Part shown: in pieces, positions 35,174 through 43,834 of the stretch
How the letters are laid out: each line of letters opens with the position of its first letter
How positions within the stretch are numbered: position 1 is the first letter of the stretch
DNA from: Anaerolineales bacterium
Lineage (GTDB): Bacteria > Chloroflexota > Anaerolineae > Anaerolineales > UBA4823
Direction: 5' to 3'
Assembly: GCA_016932955.1 (NCBI GenBank)
Contig: JAFGBV010000023.1
Coordinates: forward strand, 1 to 49,101
Length of the DNA: 49,101 nucleotides
Notes under the pieces: generated by a model
Told to the model about the DNA's origin: nothing
Seen by the model: only the letters and a program-made list of their open reading frames with translations
Database searches by the model: none
Program-made: the position numbers and the translations under genes

Positions 35174-36763
35174 ATGCCCTTAATGGAAACAGGTATCGTA
35201 TCCGTAACGTTATATCCCGACCGCGCCAGGGTTCTTCGCCGCGGGGCGATTCGCCTGGAGAGCGGCGAGGCGCTGATTGAAATCGCAGATCTGCCATTGC
35301 AATTGAATCCCGACTCGATGCGGGCAGCAGCGCGCGGTGCCCGCGCCCGCTTATTGGGTGTTCAGGCCAGGCGCCAGTTTTTTGCGGAAACCCCCGCCGA
35401 AAATGTACGCCAGCTGGAGAAAGAGATTGAAGTACTCCAGGATAGCATCCAGCACACCGATGTTCAGGTGAAAATGCTCGAGCAGAGCCGGGCTTCGTTG
35501 GAGAAAGTTGCTGGGCATTCCGATACCTATGCCATGGCGTTGGCAGCCGGAGAGATGAACCTGGGTCAGCAACTTGAACTGTTGGATGGCCTGCGCCAGC
35601 GGCTGGAGAAATGGAGCGGCGAATTAGAAGAACTGGCTGCTGCCCGGCGTGAATCTGAGCGGCAGTTGCAGAAGCTGACCAAAGAATTGGAGCAGCAGCG
35701 CAGTGCCCGCCCACGCGAGCGTTATTCAGCATATGTGGAAGTTGAGATGCTGGAGGCGGGTGAGTTAACCGTTGAGATTCATTACGTCATTTCAGGGGCT
35801 GGCTGGAAGCCACTGTATGATCTGCGGCTGGGAGAAAACGAGTCAGGCCCTGTGTTGGAAGTGGGATATCTGGCTCAGGTGATCCAGAAAACCGGAGAAG
35901 AATGGAAGAACGTGTCCCTCACGTTGTCAACAGCCCGCCCGGCGCTGGCGCAGAGTTTACCTGAGCTTAAACCGTGGTATGTTCAACCGCCTGTGCCGGT
36001 GATGCGGGCGGCGGTTGTCCCGCAGGCTGCACCGGCGCCGCGCACGATGGCCAAGATGGCTGCAACCGCCGATATGGCATTGGGAGCCGCCGCCCCAATG
36101 CCTGTGGAAGAGGAGGCAGAAGAAGTAGTTGCAGAGGTGGAATCGAGCGGCATGGCAGTCACTTACCTTATCCCTGCCAGTGTCACGATTCCGCCGGATG
36201 GGGCAGTCCATAAGGTGACCGTTGCGCGTTTCCCCCTGACACCGCGCCTGGATTATGTGTGCATACCCAAGCTGGTAGAGGCAGTCTACCGTCGAGCAAA
36301 GGTGACCAACAGCAGCCCTTATACGTTGTTAGCCGGCGACGCTAATATCTTCTCGGGCGAGGAGTTTATCGGCAGCACGCCGCTGGAAATGATCGCTCCG
36401 CAGGGTGAGATCGAGCTATATTTAGGGGTGGAGGATCGGGTAAAGGTCAAGCGGGAACTGAAGCGCCGGGATGTGGACAAGCGCTTCATTGGCGGGAAGC
36501 GCCATATAGCTTATGGTTACGAGATCAAGCTGGAAAATGTGCTCCCTGGAGCAGTCAAGATCGCCTTGCAGGATCAAATCCCCGTAGCCCGCCACGAGGA
36601 GATCAAGGTCAAACTGGAGATGGTGGATCCCAAACCAGTCGAACAAACGGAATTAGGTCTGTTGAAGTGGGAATTCAACCTGGAAGCCAAGGAAAAGCGC
36701 AGTGTGCGTTTCGATTTCAGCGTTGAAATGCCCCAGGCCATGCAAGTGATCGGTCTGCCATAA
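35174..36763 (+). CDS. MuiA-like protein (DUF4140/DUF4139)
   Basis: A 529-residue protein of the mucoidy-inhibitor-A-like family. Residues about 8-105 resemble the N-terminal DUF4140 (VTLYPDRARVLRRG is typical), followed by a long charged coiled coil (75-180) and a C-terminal beta-rich DUF4139 domain (about 190-525), where YVISGAGWKPLYDLRL and EEWKNVSLTLSTARP are recognisable. An Ala/Pro-rich low-complexity insertion interrupts it near 265-325. There is no signal peptide, although family members in other bacteria are often exported. Its biochemical role is not established. It has its own promoter and a strong terminator after it. Confidence 0.8.
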   Translation: MPLMETGIVSVTLYPDRARVLRRGAIRLESGEALIEIADLPLQLNPDSMRAAARGARARLLGVQARRQFFAETPAENVRQLEKEIEVLQDSIQHTDVQVKMLEQSRASLEKVAGHSDTYAMALAAGEMNLGQQLELLDGLRQRLEKWSGELEELAAARRESERQLQKLTKELEQQRSARPRERYSAYVEVEMLEAGELTVEIHYVISGAGWKPLYDLRLGENESGPVLEVGYLAQVIQKTGEEWKNVSLTLSTARPALAQSLPELKPWYVQPPVPVMRAAVVPQAAPAPRTMAKMAATADMALGAAAPMPVEEEAEEVVAEVESSGMAVTYLIPASVTIPPDGAVHKVTVARFPLTPRLDYVCIPKLVEAVYRRAKVTNSSPYTLLAGDANIFSGEEFIGSTPLEMIAPQGEIELYLGVEDRVKVKRELKRRDVDKRFIGGKRHIAYGYEIKLENVLPGAVKIALQDQIPVARHEEIKVKLEMVDPKPVEQTELGLLKWEFNLEAKEKRSVRFDFSVEMPQAMQVIGLP

Positions 36764-36777
36764 CCCGAACACGAATC

Positions 36778-36825
36778 AACGGGCTGGCTTGCAAGCATTT
36801 ACTTGTGCTTGCAAGCCAGCCCGTT
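36778..36825. terminator. Strong bidirectional terminator, 20-bp perfect stem
   Basis: Bases 36778-36797 and 36806-36825 are exact reverse complements with an eight-base loop (36798-36805). The GC-rich stem is bordered by AA on one side and TT on the other. It lies between convergent genes (MuiA-like and DUF3786-like) and should stop transcription from both. Confidence 0.85.
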
Positions 36826-36844
36826 TGAATTAATCGTTGGCATC

Positions 36845-37534
36845 TCATCCTGCATTTTGGGCAGTTTTGATCAATCTGCCGGTCAGCCCAGCACCAAGCA
36901 ACGCTAGTCCGTCCGTGGTCATGTAATGACTGACCGCCGCATCAAAGAGGATCGACGCCCGGGCAGGGAACTCCTCATCGCCCGGATAGAGTATGGCTGC
37001 CAGAGGGATGCGTGGCAGAGGCAAGAAGACATATGCCTCCCCAGGCAGAGCAGGCAGACGTTCCCCGCCCAGGGCTTTTGCAGCCGTGCAGAAGGCTTCC
37101 GGGCGCTCACCCAGGGAGCTTGCGATGCGGTTGCCGGTGTAACCCTGAAATGCCTGTGAATAGAAAGCGCCATCGGGTAGCTCGCGGTAGCCAATCCAGC
37201 GCCCTGTTAGCGGCGAGCCATCCGCACTGTGCAGGTAGTACAGTAGCATAGCCGCGTCGAAGAGCGAGGCGGGTTTGCTGCTTGTTTGCTCGCAAACCTG
37301 CAAATCAGGCCAGGAGACCACCAGCGACTTTCCCCAATATATTAGAGATATTTCACTTTTAGTGAGCAGGCCCCCACACCGGGCTGCCAGGATTTGGGGC
37401 GATAGCGCCTGCACTTCGACGCGTAGTGATTCAACCTGGCGCAGCATGCTCTGTTGCCAGGCCTGGTGGGCGCGTTCCACCGCATCTCCCGGCGAGGCGG
37501 TCGTTTCTGCAGCACGATCTGTTAGTCCACCCAT
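36845..37534 (-). CDS. DUF3786-like protein
   Basis: A 229-residue soluble protein. The stretches SLFDAAMLLYYL, GRWIGYRELPDGAFYSQAF, QGYTG and the later LPLPRIPLAAILYPGDEEFPARASILFD match what I recall of DUF3786 proteins, found mostly in anaerobes and sometimes beside corrinoid or metal-dependent genes. No catalytic motif is known. It is the last gene of the long reverse-strand run, 60 bases after the putative nucleotidyltransferase. Family assignment is from memory and should be treated as probable; function is unknown. Confidence 0.6.
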   Translation of the reverse strand: MGGLTDRAAETTASPGDAVERAHQAWQQSMLRQVESLRVEVQALSPQILAARCGGLLTKSEISLIYWGKSLVVSWPDLQVCEQTSSKPASLFDAAMLLYYLHSADGSPLTGRWIGYRELPDGAFYSQAFQGYTGNRIASSLGERPEAFCTAAKALGGERLPALPGEAYVFLPLPRIPLAAILYPGDEEFPARASILFDAAVSHYMTTDGLALLGAGLTGRLIKTAQNAG

Positions 37535-37594
37535 GTTCTTCTTCTCCCAGCGGGCGAAAGGCGGAAAAATACCTTTCCTATGCCTATATCTGTG

Positions 37595-38914
37595 CTATTC
37601 CAGGGCGATCTTTTCAATGTACTCCTTTATCGATGGATAGCCGGTCAGTTTGTCATAGAAGAAGTTGTTGACAATGTTGATCACCTGGGCGCGTGCAGCT
37701 TCTGCAGGGGCATCCAGCGCCTGCCCAGGGGTTTGGCGACTGAGCGCGTCGCGTAAGCGCAGCAGCAAGCGCACGATCTCTGCTTCCTGATCACCTTCCA
37801 ATGCTTTAATCACTGCCAGGATCAACAGGTCGGCCTGGGAGAGCATTTGCTCAGTAGTGATCGATGTCCCCGGTAGGCTGGCATCATCGATGGTGCGGAT
37901 CAAAGACCAGACTTGGTAAAGCATGGTGGTGGGCTCGTCGAAGAGCTCGCGCAGGAAAGCCGCTTCTTCAAAGCGCCCGGTGAGACGGAAGATGTTGTAC
38001 AGGCGCTTGGCAACCTTGCCATAATTGACATCTTTGGTCAGGTACTTGTTAACCTCGTGCTCGAGCTGAGCGACATACTCATCCATTGCATCCGCAGATA
38101 CATGACGGGCTAGCTTGGAAAAGATAGGGATCGATTCCGCCTCCAGGTAAACTTCCTGGAAATACGGATCCAGATAGCCGTCCAGCGGGGTGATGGTGCT
38201 ATCTGGCGCCTCCCAGGTCACATCGAGCATGTTGCTGGCGTTGGCAAGCTGCCCGTGCACGGGGTCTGCCACCACCCAATCTAGCTTGCACCAGCCAGGT
38301 TCACCAGCAACCTGGTCCCAGGTGATCGTAACAGGAGAGCCATCGGGGCGAGACGCTTCGATCTTGCCCTGCCGGATTTCTTCTGGCAGCCAGCCGATCG
38401 GGCTGCCTTTGCGGATCTGGCGCTCGCCGCGCAGAAGATCTTCAGGATATTGGCCGAATTTGACCTCGATCAACTGATAGGTTGGACCTTTAAAGGTGTC
38501 CAGAGCCTTGTTGCGGATCAGCTTGGCAAGGATCTGGCATGCATCCTGGCGTGTGGGGGCTTTGATATTGACCCGCTCGAAATAATCGCAGTCGCCGGGG
38601 TAAGTCTGGATCTTGGATTGGGCAGAGGAGCCGGAGAGTGCCAGGGCTGTTTCCACCACGCCTGGCTGCTCGTGAAATTCCACCAGCCGGCCGACCTCGC
38701 GGAAGTGCGCCAGTTGCTCCGGGCTGAAATCGAGCATCACCACCCGGTGCCCAAAGACACCGCTCTTCACATCCACTGAAATCTCATCTCCGCCGCGCGC
38801 CGCCGCGATGGAGGCCATCCACTGCAGCGCTTCTTCTTCATCTAGTTCGATGCCCAACCGCTGGGCAGATGCGATGATGCGTTGCATTTCCTCATTGGGA
38901 TTGACTTCTACCAT
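37595..38914 (-). CDS. Putative nucleotidyltransferase-fold protein of unknown function
   Basis: A 439-residue soluble protein that I do not recognise as a named family. Residues 90-113 read as a strand (TALALSG), the Gly95-Ser96 pair, then PGDCDYFE with Asp108 and Asp110; Glu150 lies in the later strand QLIEVKF. This G-S...D-x-D...E spacing is the pattern of the polymerase-beta-like nucleotidyltransferases, including poly(A)-polymerase-like proteins of large viruses. The C-terminal half (about 250-435) is all helical with KVAKRLYNIFRLTGR. GGAGAATGAA stands before ATG 38914. Neighbours are an acetyltransferase, an exonuclease and a DUF3786-like gene. Nucleotide transfer is a hypothesis. Confidence 0.55.
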   Translation of the reverse strand: MVEVNPNEEMQRIIASAQRLGIELDEEEALQWMASIAAARGGDEISVDVKSGVFGHRVVMLDFSPEQLAHFREVGRLVEFHEQPGVVETALALSGSSAQSKIQTYPGDCDYFERVNIKAPTRQDACQILAKLIRNKALDTFKGPTYQLIEVKFGQYPEDLLRGERQIRKGSPIGWLPEEIRQGKIEASRPDGSPVTITWDQVAGEPGWCKLDWVVADPVHGQLANASNMLDVTWEAPDSTITPLDGYLDPYFQEVYLEAESIPIFSKLARHVSADAMDEYVAQLEHEVNKYLTKDVNYGKVAKRLYNIFRLTGRFEEAAFLRELFDEPTTMLYQVWSLIRTIDDASLPGTSITTEQMLSQADLLILAVIKALEGDQEAEIVRLLLRLRDALSRQTPGQALDAPAEAARAQVINIVNNFFYDKLTGYPSIKEYIEKIALE

Positions 38915-38969
38915 TTCATTCTCCTCTCTCGGTACTATTGTCCTTTGTAAATGGGAGTTATCGTTCTGT

Positions 38970-39431
38970 TCAGCCCTTCAAGTCGAGAGCAAAATAGGCA
39001 TCTCCATCCTGGTAATGTGTGATCTGGAAACCAAAATTCTGGTAAAAGGCCACCACCTCACTCCAGGCAGCGGTTGTTTCCAGTATCACCTGATGAAAGC
39101 CGAGTCGACGCGCCTCCAAGCAGAGCTTTTCCAGCAGCAGTGTGCCTACTCCTTTGCCACGCCATTCTTTTGCTACCGACATGCGCAAGATTTCCGCAGT
39201 ATTCGCTGTGCGTAGCACCAGCGCTCCGCTGCCAATGATTTGCCCATCCTTGCGGGCTATCAAGAAGGTTCCTTGCGCGTAGGTAACGGCTATGTTGTCC
39301 AGGTCATGGTTCTTCGTTTCATCCAGCCAACCCCAATGCTCCACCAGCCCCGCCAGGATCAATTCTTTGACAGCCTGCTGGTCTGCTGGTTGAAAGGGGG
39401 CAATGTCGATAGATGTGTCAGGCGAGATCAT
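38970..39431 (-). CDS. GNAT acetyltransferase
   Basis: A 153-residue N-acetyltransferase. The acetyl-CoA loop is EWRGKGVGTLLLEK, with VILETTAAWSEVVAFYQNFGF forming the typical fourth strand, helix and C-terminal strand. The GSGALVLR strand precedes it. Substrate is unknown. Its ATG overlaps the stop of the exonuclease gene (ATGA), so translation is coupled; the putative nucleotidyltransferase starts 55 bases downstream. Confidence 0.87.
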   Translation of the reverse strand: MISPDTSIDIAPFQPADQQAVKELILAGLVEHWGWLDETKNHDLDNIAVTYAQGTFLIARKDGQIIGSGALVLRTANTAEILRMSVAKEWRGKGVGTLLLEKLCLEARRLGFHQVILETTAAWSEVVAFYQNFGFQITHYQDGDAYFALDLKG

Positions 39432-40003
39432 GGTGCGGGTGGAAGGGAACGGGCATGCGACTCTGCCAACATCTTCTGAAAGATCTCAGCCTGATCAAGG
39501 GCATCTCGTAGCGCATGGTGAGTGAGGGTGCGATCGGCCAGGTAGCGCGGCGCAAGCTTGCCCATGGACGTATCTGCCCATAAAGTGTTGTATAGTCCCA
39601 TGTAGTAGGCCTTAATATCCAGTGCGGAGTGACCAAACGGATTTCGACCGAGGTATTTGTGCAGGTAATACGATACAAACATCCAGTCGAAGGCGGCGTT
39701 GAAGGCAACAAATACCGGCCTGCCATGCTTTGGCTCTAGGCCTTGGACCCAGGCATCGAAGCGCTGCATGGCCTCGGCTGGTTCAACGCCGCGCTCGCGC
39801 AGCCGTTCGATCGATAAGCGGTGAACTTGCAGCGCTTCTTCACTGATCTTATCATTGATCGGTTTTAGCTCGATATAGAACGTTGAAAGCGGTTCTTTAA
39901 CCGTGCATGCTCCAATGGATAGCATGGAGAATTCTCCCGGATATGGTCCGGCGGTTTCAATATCCACAGAGATGTAAATTTCTGGAGTGGCTGATTCGCT
40001 CAT
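39428..40003 (-). CDS. 3'-5' exonuclease of the DEDDh (RNase T / DnaQ) fold
   Basis: About 191 residues. The ExoI motif is ISVDIETAG with Asp14 and Glu16; the ExoII region is FVAFNAAFDWMF with its aspartate; the ExoIII motif is LTHHALRDALDQA with His and Asp in the HxAxxDA arrangement. These are the four metal ligands and general base of DEDDh nucleases, so it should degrade single-stranded DNA or RNA ends. ATG 40003 is preferred; an upstream extension to 40108 is less conserved in character and reaches the MFS gene end. There are about 101 bases between the MFS stop and this start. Confidence 0.88.
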   Translation of the reverse strand: MSESATPEIYISVDIETAGPYPGEFSMLSIGACTVKEPLSTFYIELKPINDKISEEALQVHRLSIERLRERGVEPAEAMQRFDAWVQGLEPKHGRPVFVAFNAAFDWMFVSYYLHKYLGRNPFGHSALDIKAYYMGLYNTLWADTSMGKLAPRYLADRTLTHHALRDALDQAEIFQKMLAESHARSLPPAP

Positions 40004-40104
40004 AAAAGTTACTGCAAAAATTAGTTGGGTGCCTCCCCCGAATTTCTGGTCTAGGTTCTTATTGTACCAGTGATTGGGCATCTCGGCAGGCGAGGGATTT
40101 TCCC

Positions 40105-41355
40105 TCAATCTGCTGCTGCAGAAACAGCTAAGGGTTCGTCGCCGTTATAGCTGCGTAACTGCGGCCAGCGCCAGGCGATCGCGATGACTGCCAGGATGGC
40201 GCCCACCCCACCGCTGATGATAGCAACCGGTACGCTGAAGAGCTGTCCAACAACGCCTGCCTCCCATTCGCCCAGTTGCGGTCCGCCCTGAAAGAAGATC
40301 TGGTTGATGCTGGTCATCCGCCCGCGGATGTGATCGGGTGTTTGTAGCTGCCGGATGGTGTTACGGAGGATTGTGCTGACGGAATCGGCTGCGCCCATGC
40401 CCACCAGGGCGAGCATTGCCAGGTAAAAGTTTTGCGCCAGGCCAAACCAGATCGTCGTTAGCCCAAAGATCACCACTGAGCCAAGGAAGAGCTTCCCCTG
40501 GCGGCGCACCACGCTGATCTGAGAGAAAATCAGCCCGGCTGTCACTGCGCCGATGGGTTGCGCCGATGAAAGCAGACCATATCCCACTTCGCCCACTTTC
40601 AGGATGTCTTTTGCAATGATCGGCATCATCGTATTGGCTGAGGAGAAGAAGGTAGCGAAGAAATCCAGTAGCATAGTGGAGAAGATGATCGGGTGCGTGG
40701 CTATGAAGTGGATGCCTTCGCGGATATCCGAAAACTTCACCAATGCTCCCTGGCGCGGCTTCTTTTGCTGCATCACAGGTCCCATCAGAACCAGGGCTGC
40801 CAGCACTGCCAGAAATGAGATGGCGTTGATGAGATAGGTATAACCCTGTCCCCCCGTCGCAATGATCAACCCGCTGAACGCAGGGCCGAGGATAGCACCG
40901 GTGTTGAAGGCGATGGAGTTCAGGCTGAAGGCATTGGGGAGATCTTTTGTGGGCACCAGGTTGGGTACCAGGGCCTGGCGGGCGGGCAGGTCGAAAGCGA
41001 TCGCCACTGCCTGGATGGCGGTGAGTGTATAGATATGCCACAGGCGTATTTGTCCTGAAAATGTCAGCCCGGCCAGCGCCAGCGCAATCAGTGCCATACT
41101 GCTCTGCGTCAGAAAGAGTACCTTGCGGCGGTTGAGATTGTCTGCCACCGCGCCCCCGATCAGGGAAAAGAGGATGACGGGGAGAATGCGCGCCAGGCCA
41201 ATGCTCCCCAGCGCTAGTGGGTTGGGCTCGCCGGTGATGATACGAATATGCCAGTGCAGTGCAGATAATTGCATCTGCGAGCCTGCCACGGAGATCAACA
41301 AACCGGCCCAGAGCAGTGTGAAGCGGCGATGGAATAGAGCCGGCGGTACACGCAT
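40105..41355 (-). CDS. MFS transporter (EntS-like efflux type)
   Basis: A 416-residue transporter with twelve likely membrane helices. The N-terminal FRRFTLLWAGLLIS and the loop ADNLNRRKVLFLTQS match the drug/siderophore exporter branch (DUF894/EntS-like), with LPARQALVPNLVPTKDLPNAFSLNS typical of that group. Cargo cannot be told. The ATG at 41355 shares a base with the nadE stop (TAATG), with GGGGGA just upstream, so it is translated by coupling. An in-frame TTG at 41367 is a weaker alternative. The pairing with NAD synthesis may only reflect operon packing. Confidence 0.87.
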   Translation of the reverse strand: MRVPPALFHRRFTLLWAGLLISVAGSQMQLSALHWHIRIITGEPNPLALGSIGLARILPVILFSLIGGAVADNLNRRKVLFLTQSSMALIALALAGLTFSGQIRLWHIYTLTAIQAVAIAFDLPARQALVPNLVPTKDLPNAFSLNSIAFNTGAILGPAFSGLIIATGGQGYTYLINAISFLAVLAALVLMGPVMQQKKPRQGALVKFSDIREGIHFIATHPIIFSTMLLDFFATFFSSANTMMPIIAKDILKVGEVGYGLLSSAQPIGAVTAGLIFSQISVVRRQGKLFLGSVVIFGLTTIWFGLAQNFYLAMLALVGMGAADSVSTILRNTIRQLQTPDHIRGRMTSINQIFFQGGPQLGEWEAGVVGQLFSVPVAIISGGVGAILAVIAIAWRWPQLRSYNGDEPLAVSAAAD

Positions 41356-42176
41356 TATGTCCCCCAATCTCTCAGGTACAGAAAGTCATAGCCGATCGTG
41401 CGGTTGGTTAGTTTGGCAATAGGCGGTAGAACTCGCTTGAAGTGGTTGCGGCGGATGCGCTCTACGACCGCCCGTACAAAGCCCTCCGCAAAGCCGGCCT
41501 CCACGCAGTCGGCAGGCGTATAGCGCCGGTCAACCAGCAGGTATAGCAGTTGATCGACATCGGCATAAGTGAAGCCCAGCTCCCCTTCGTCGGTCTGTCC
41601 ATCCCATAGGTCTGCAGAAGGGGGCTTGTCCACAATCTCTGCCGGCACACCCATAGCGCGTGATAGCTGGCGCACTTGGGTCTTGTACAGGTCGCCTAGC
41701 GGGTTGATCGCGCAAGCTGAGTCACCGTACAGCGTGCTGTAGCCGAGTAGGATCTCTGTCTTGTTGCTGGTGCCAACCACTAGCCCTCCGAAAGCCTCCG
41801 ATTGATCGTAGATCACGATCATCCGAGCGCGCGCCATCACGTTGCCGCGCCGTACCTGGCTCATCTCCGGGATCTGCTCGAAGAGGGGCTCCACCATCTT
41901 GGTGATGGGGATGGTGAGCGACTGTACTCCCAGCGCATCGATCACTCGTTGGGCGTGCTCGAGCGAATCGGGTGCAGAGGAGCGGTAGGGCATGCGCACC
42001 GCCAGCACGTTCTGCGCGCCCAGGGCTTCGGCTGTCAGGTAGCACGAAAGCGCCGAATCGACGCCGCCAGAAAGAGCAATCACAGCCCGCTGCATCCCAA
42101 TGCGGGTGATTTCACTGTGGATGAAACCCGCCAGGATGCGGCGGGCAAGGTCTGTGTGGATCGATAGGTTGATCAT
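41355..42176 (-). CDS. nadE: NAD+ synthetase, separate synthetase subunit
   Basis: Adenylates nicotinic acid adenine dinucleotide and amidates it to NAD+. The 273 residues begin the domain with the PP-loop ALSGGVDSA (Ser36-Ser41), then GTSNKTEILLGYSTLYGD and KPPSADLWDGQTDEGELGFTY, all nadE hallmarks. The glutaminase that normally forms the N-terminal half of glutamine-dependent enzymes is encoded by the gene immediately upstream, ending one base before this one starts. It could run on free ammonia or receive it from that partner. Confidence 0.95.
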   Translation of the reverse strand: MINLSIHTDLARRILAGFIHSEITRIGMQRAVIALSGGVDSALSCYLTAEALGAQNVLAVRMPYRSSAPDSLEHAQRVIDALGVQSLTIPITKMVEPLFEQIPEMSQVRRGNVMARARMIVIYDQSEAFGGLVVGTSNKTEILLGYSTLYGDSACAINPLGDLYKTQVRQLSRAMGVPAEIVDKPPSADLWDGQTDEGELGFTYADVDQLLYLLVDRRYTPADCVEAGFAEGFVRAVVERIRRNHFKRVLPPIAKLTNRTIGYDFLYLRDWGT

Positions 42177-42177
42177 G

Positions 42178-43056
42178 TTATCGGTTTACCTGCGTATCCG
42201 GGGCATTGCGTTTCTCCAGGATTCTCGTCATTTCACGCATCATCAGCGTAGTGCGCTCATCGCGCAGCATGGGCATGCGGGCGCGCGTGCGGTGCAGATC
42301 GCTCAGGTCAATTTCTGCCAGAGTCAGCGCCTCACTGTGGTAGGGACCTCTCACCAGCAGAATGCCATCAGGGTCAAAGAGCGTATTACCGCCCCAGAAG
42401 TTCAACCCATCTTCATAGCCCACACGGTTAGCGTGTGCCACAAAGGCCGTGAACAGACTGGCGTAAGCCTGATTAATGTGCTCCACCCAGCGCGCCGAAC
42501 TGAGCACAGGCTCTTCACCCAGCCCGCGCCCTGGGGAGGCTGAGGTAAGCAGCAGAATATCAGCGCCATCCAGCCACAGCAGATAGGGCGGAGAGGCGTG
42601 CCAGAAATCCTCACAGATCAGTATCCCCATGCGCCCGAAGCGGGTGTCGAAGGCGCGCACCGCGTCCCCCCAGGCAAAGAAGCGCCCTTCATCGAAAAGC
42701 CCATAGGTTGGTAAATATACTTTGTGGTGGATGTGCACCACTTGCCCTCCAGACAGGTATGCTGCGGCAATGAAAAAGCGGTGGCGAAGATCTTCGTCCA
42801 CAAAGCCAACCACCAGGTCAATTCCCCGGCTGGCATCCAACAATGGTCTAAAGATCGGGTCGTCTGGCGCGGGGCGGCGGGCTACGGCAGAAGCCAGGTC
42901 TTGCAGAACGTAGCCGGTCAGCGAAAGTTCCGGGAAAACCAGCAGGTCTGCACCCTGAGTACGCGCTTGCTCAGCCAGCGACAGGTGTTTTTCCAGGTTA
43001 GCCTGTAAATCGCCCAGGCGGGTGTTGATTTGGGCAAGTGCAAGGGTTAGTTTCAT
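42178..43056 (-). CDS. Nitrilase-superfamily glutaminase, probable partner of NAD+ synthetase
   Basis: The 292-residue carbon-nitrogen hydrolase has the complete triad: Glu43 in FPELSLTGY, Lys112 in HHKVYLP and Cys148 in LICEDFWH. LSLTGY and the LPTYGLFDEGRFF stretch are those of the glutaminase domain of glutamine-dependent NAD+ synthetases. The adjacent nadE starts one base after the stop, so the two together make up the enzyme usually fused as one chain. ATG 43056 is used, placing the first strand at MKLTLALAQIN; an in-frame extension to 43074 is possible. Confidence 0.9.
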   Translation of the reverse strand: MKLTLALAQINTRLGDLQANLEKHLSLAEQARTQGADLLVFPELSLTGYVLQDLASAVARRPAPDDPIFRPLLDASRGIDLVVGFVDEDLRHRFFIAAAYLSGGQVVHIHHKVYLPTYGLFDEGRFFAWGDAVRAFDTRFGRMGILICEDFWHASPPYLLWLDGADILLLTSASPGRGLGEEPVLSSARWVEHINQAYASLFTAFVAHANRVGYEDGLNFWGGNTLFDPDGILLVRGPYHSEALTLAEIDLSDLHRTRARMPMLRDERTTLMMREMTRILEKRNAPDTQVNR

Positions 43057-43089
43057 GGTTTCCTTACAGAGCATGAGAATTCAAGGGCT

Positions 43090-43803
43090 TTATATTCGAA
43101 ATGGCTTGACCAGGGTGAATACCAGGAATCCCATCAGTGACACTGCAGTGATCCCCAGCGCGCCCCAGGCTTCTGGGCGCAGGCTTTGCCAGAGCGGGCT
43201 TGGATCAGCGCGCAAGAGCGATGTTCCAAATAGCAGTCCTCCCAATCCTAGCATGCCTAGGCATGCTGACTGTCCGGGGTAGGGCAGGCGGGGGCGCAGG
43301 CGTTCCAGGCACCAAAACCATGCCAGCGTGCTCATAGCGCCCAATAATTGCACTGGAACGCGCCGCGCTATGTTCCCCCACTCATCCCGTGCCGGAACGC
43401 CCCACCAGTGATTGGTGGCATTGCCGTATGCAAAACCCGCCAGCCAGCATGCCAGCCAGACGGTGAGTACCATCGTAACGAGCAAAGGTAGTAAAGCGTC
43501 TGCCAGCGGTCCCACCGGGCGGTGGGAAGCTGCCGCTGTAATCAACACCCCAACCATGGCTCCTGCCAGCGCGCCGATGCCTGAAAGTCCTCCCAACCAC
43601 ACCTGCGGTATTTCAATGGAATGCGCCTGGTAGTAAGACCAGTGGATTGCCACATGCATCGCGCGGCCGAAGATCAGTGCCGATGCCAGCACCGCCAAAC
43701 CAGCCTGGGTGTGGCGAGCAGCGTGCTTGGGTGGAGATTGCCATATCACCCATAATAGCCCTGCGCCCACCCCAACACCACTTAGAAGCGAAAAGATAAA
43801 CAT
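43090..43803 (-). CDS. Divergent Lgt-like membrane protein
   Basis: About 237 residues with some seven membrane helices. The layout resembles prolipoprotein diacylglyceryl transferase: GRAMHVAIHW, then GGLSGIGALAGAMVGVL, then CWLAGFAYGNATNHWWG and RRVPVQLLGAMSTL. In true Lgt the third element has a catalytic Arg before GN; here it is AGF (122-124), so ordinary Lgt chemistry is doubtful. ATG 43803 starts the first helix directly. An alternative ATG at 43872 adds 23 residues but lies inside a 63-bp repeat. It heads the reverse-strand run and precedes the NAD synthetase glutaminase by 33 bases. Confidence 0.6.
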   Translation of the reverse strand: MFIFSLLSGVGVGAGLLWVIWQSPPKHAARHTQAGLAVLASALIFGRAMHVAIHWSYYQAHSIEIPQVWLGGLSGIGALAGAMVGVLITAAASHRPVGPLADALLPLLVTMVLTVWLACWLAGFAYGNATNHWWGVPARDEWGNIARRVPVQLLGAMSTLAWFWCLERLRPRLPYPGQSACLGMLGLGGLLFGTSLLRADPSPLWQSLRPEAWGALGITAVSLMGFLVFTLVKPFRI

Positions 43804-43834
43804 GAAGTCGCTGACAGGCCAGACGAATGAGTTA

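Noticed and set aside
40361..41041. Alternative reverse-strand frame inside the MFS gene
   Set aside because: It lacks membrane segments, overlaps a clear transporter and has no motif.
36845..43803. A defence island or toxin-antitoxin module
   Set aside because: The nuclease, acetyltransferase and putative nucleotidyltransferase are suggestive, but the NAD synthesis and exporter genes in the same run and the lack of integrase or repeat ends do not support a mobile defence locus.
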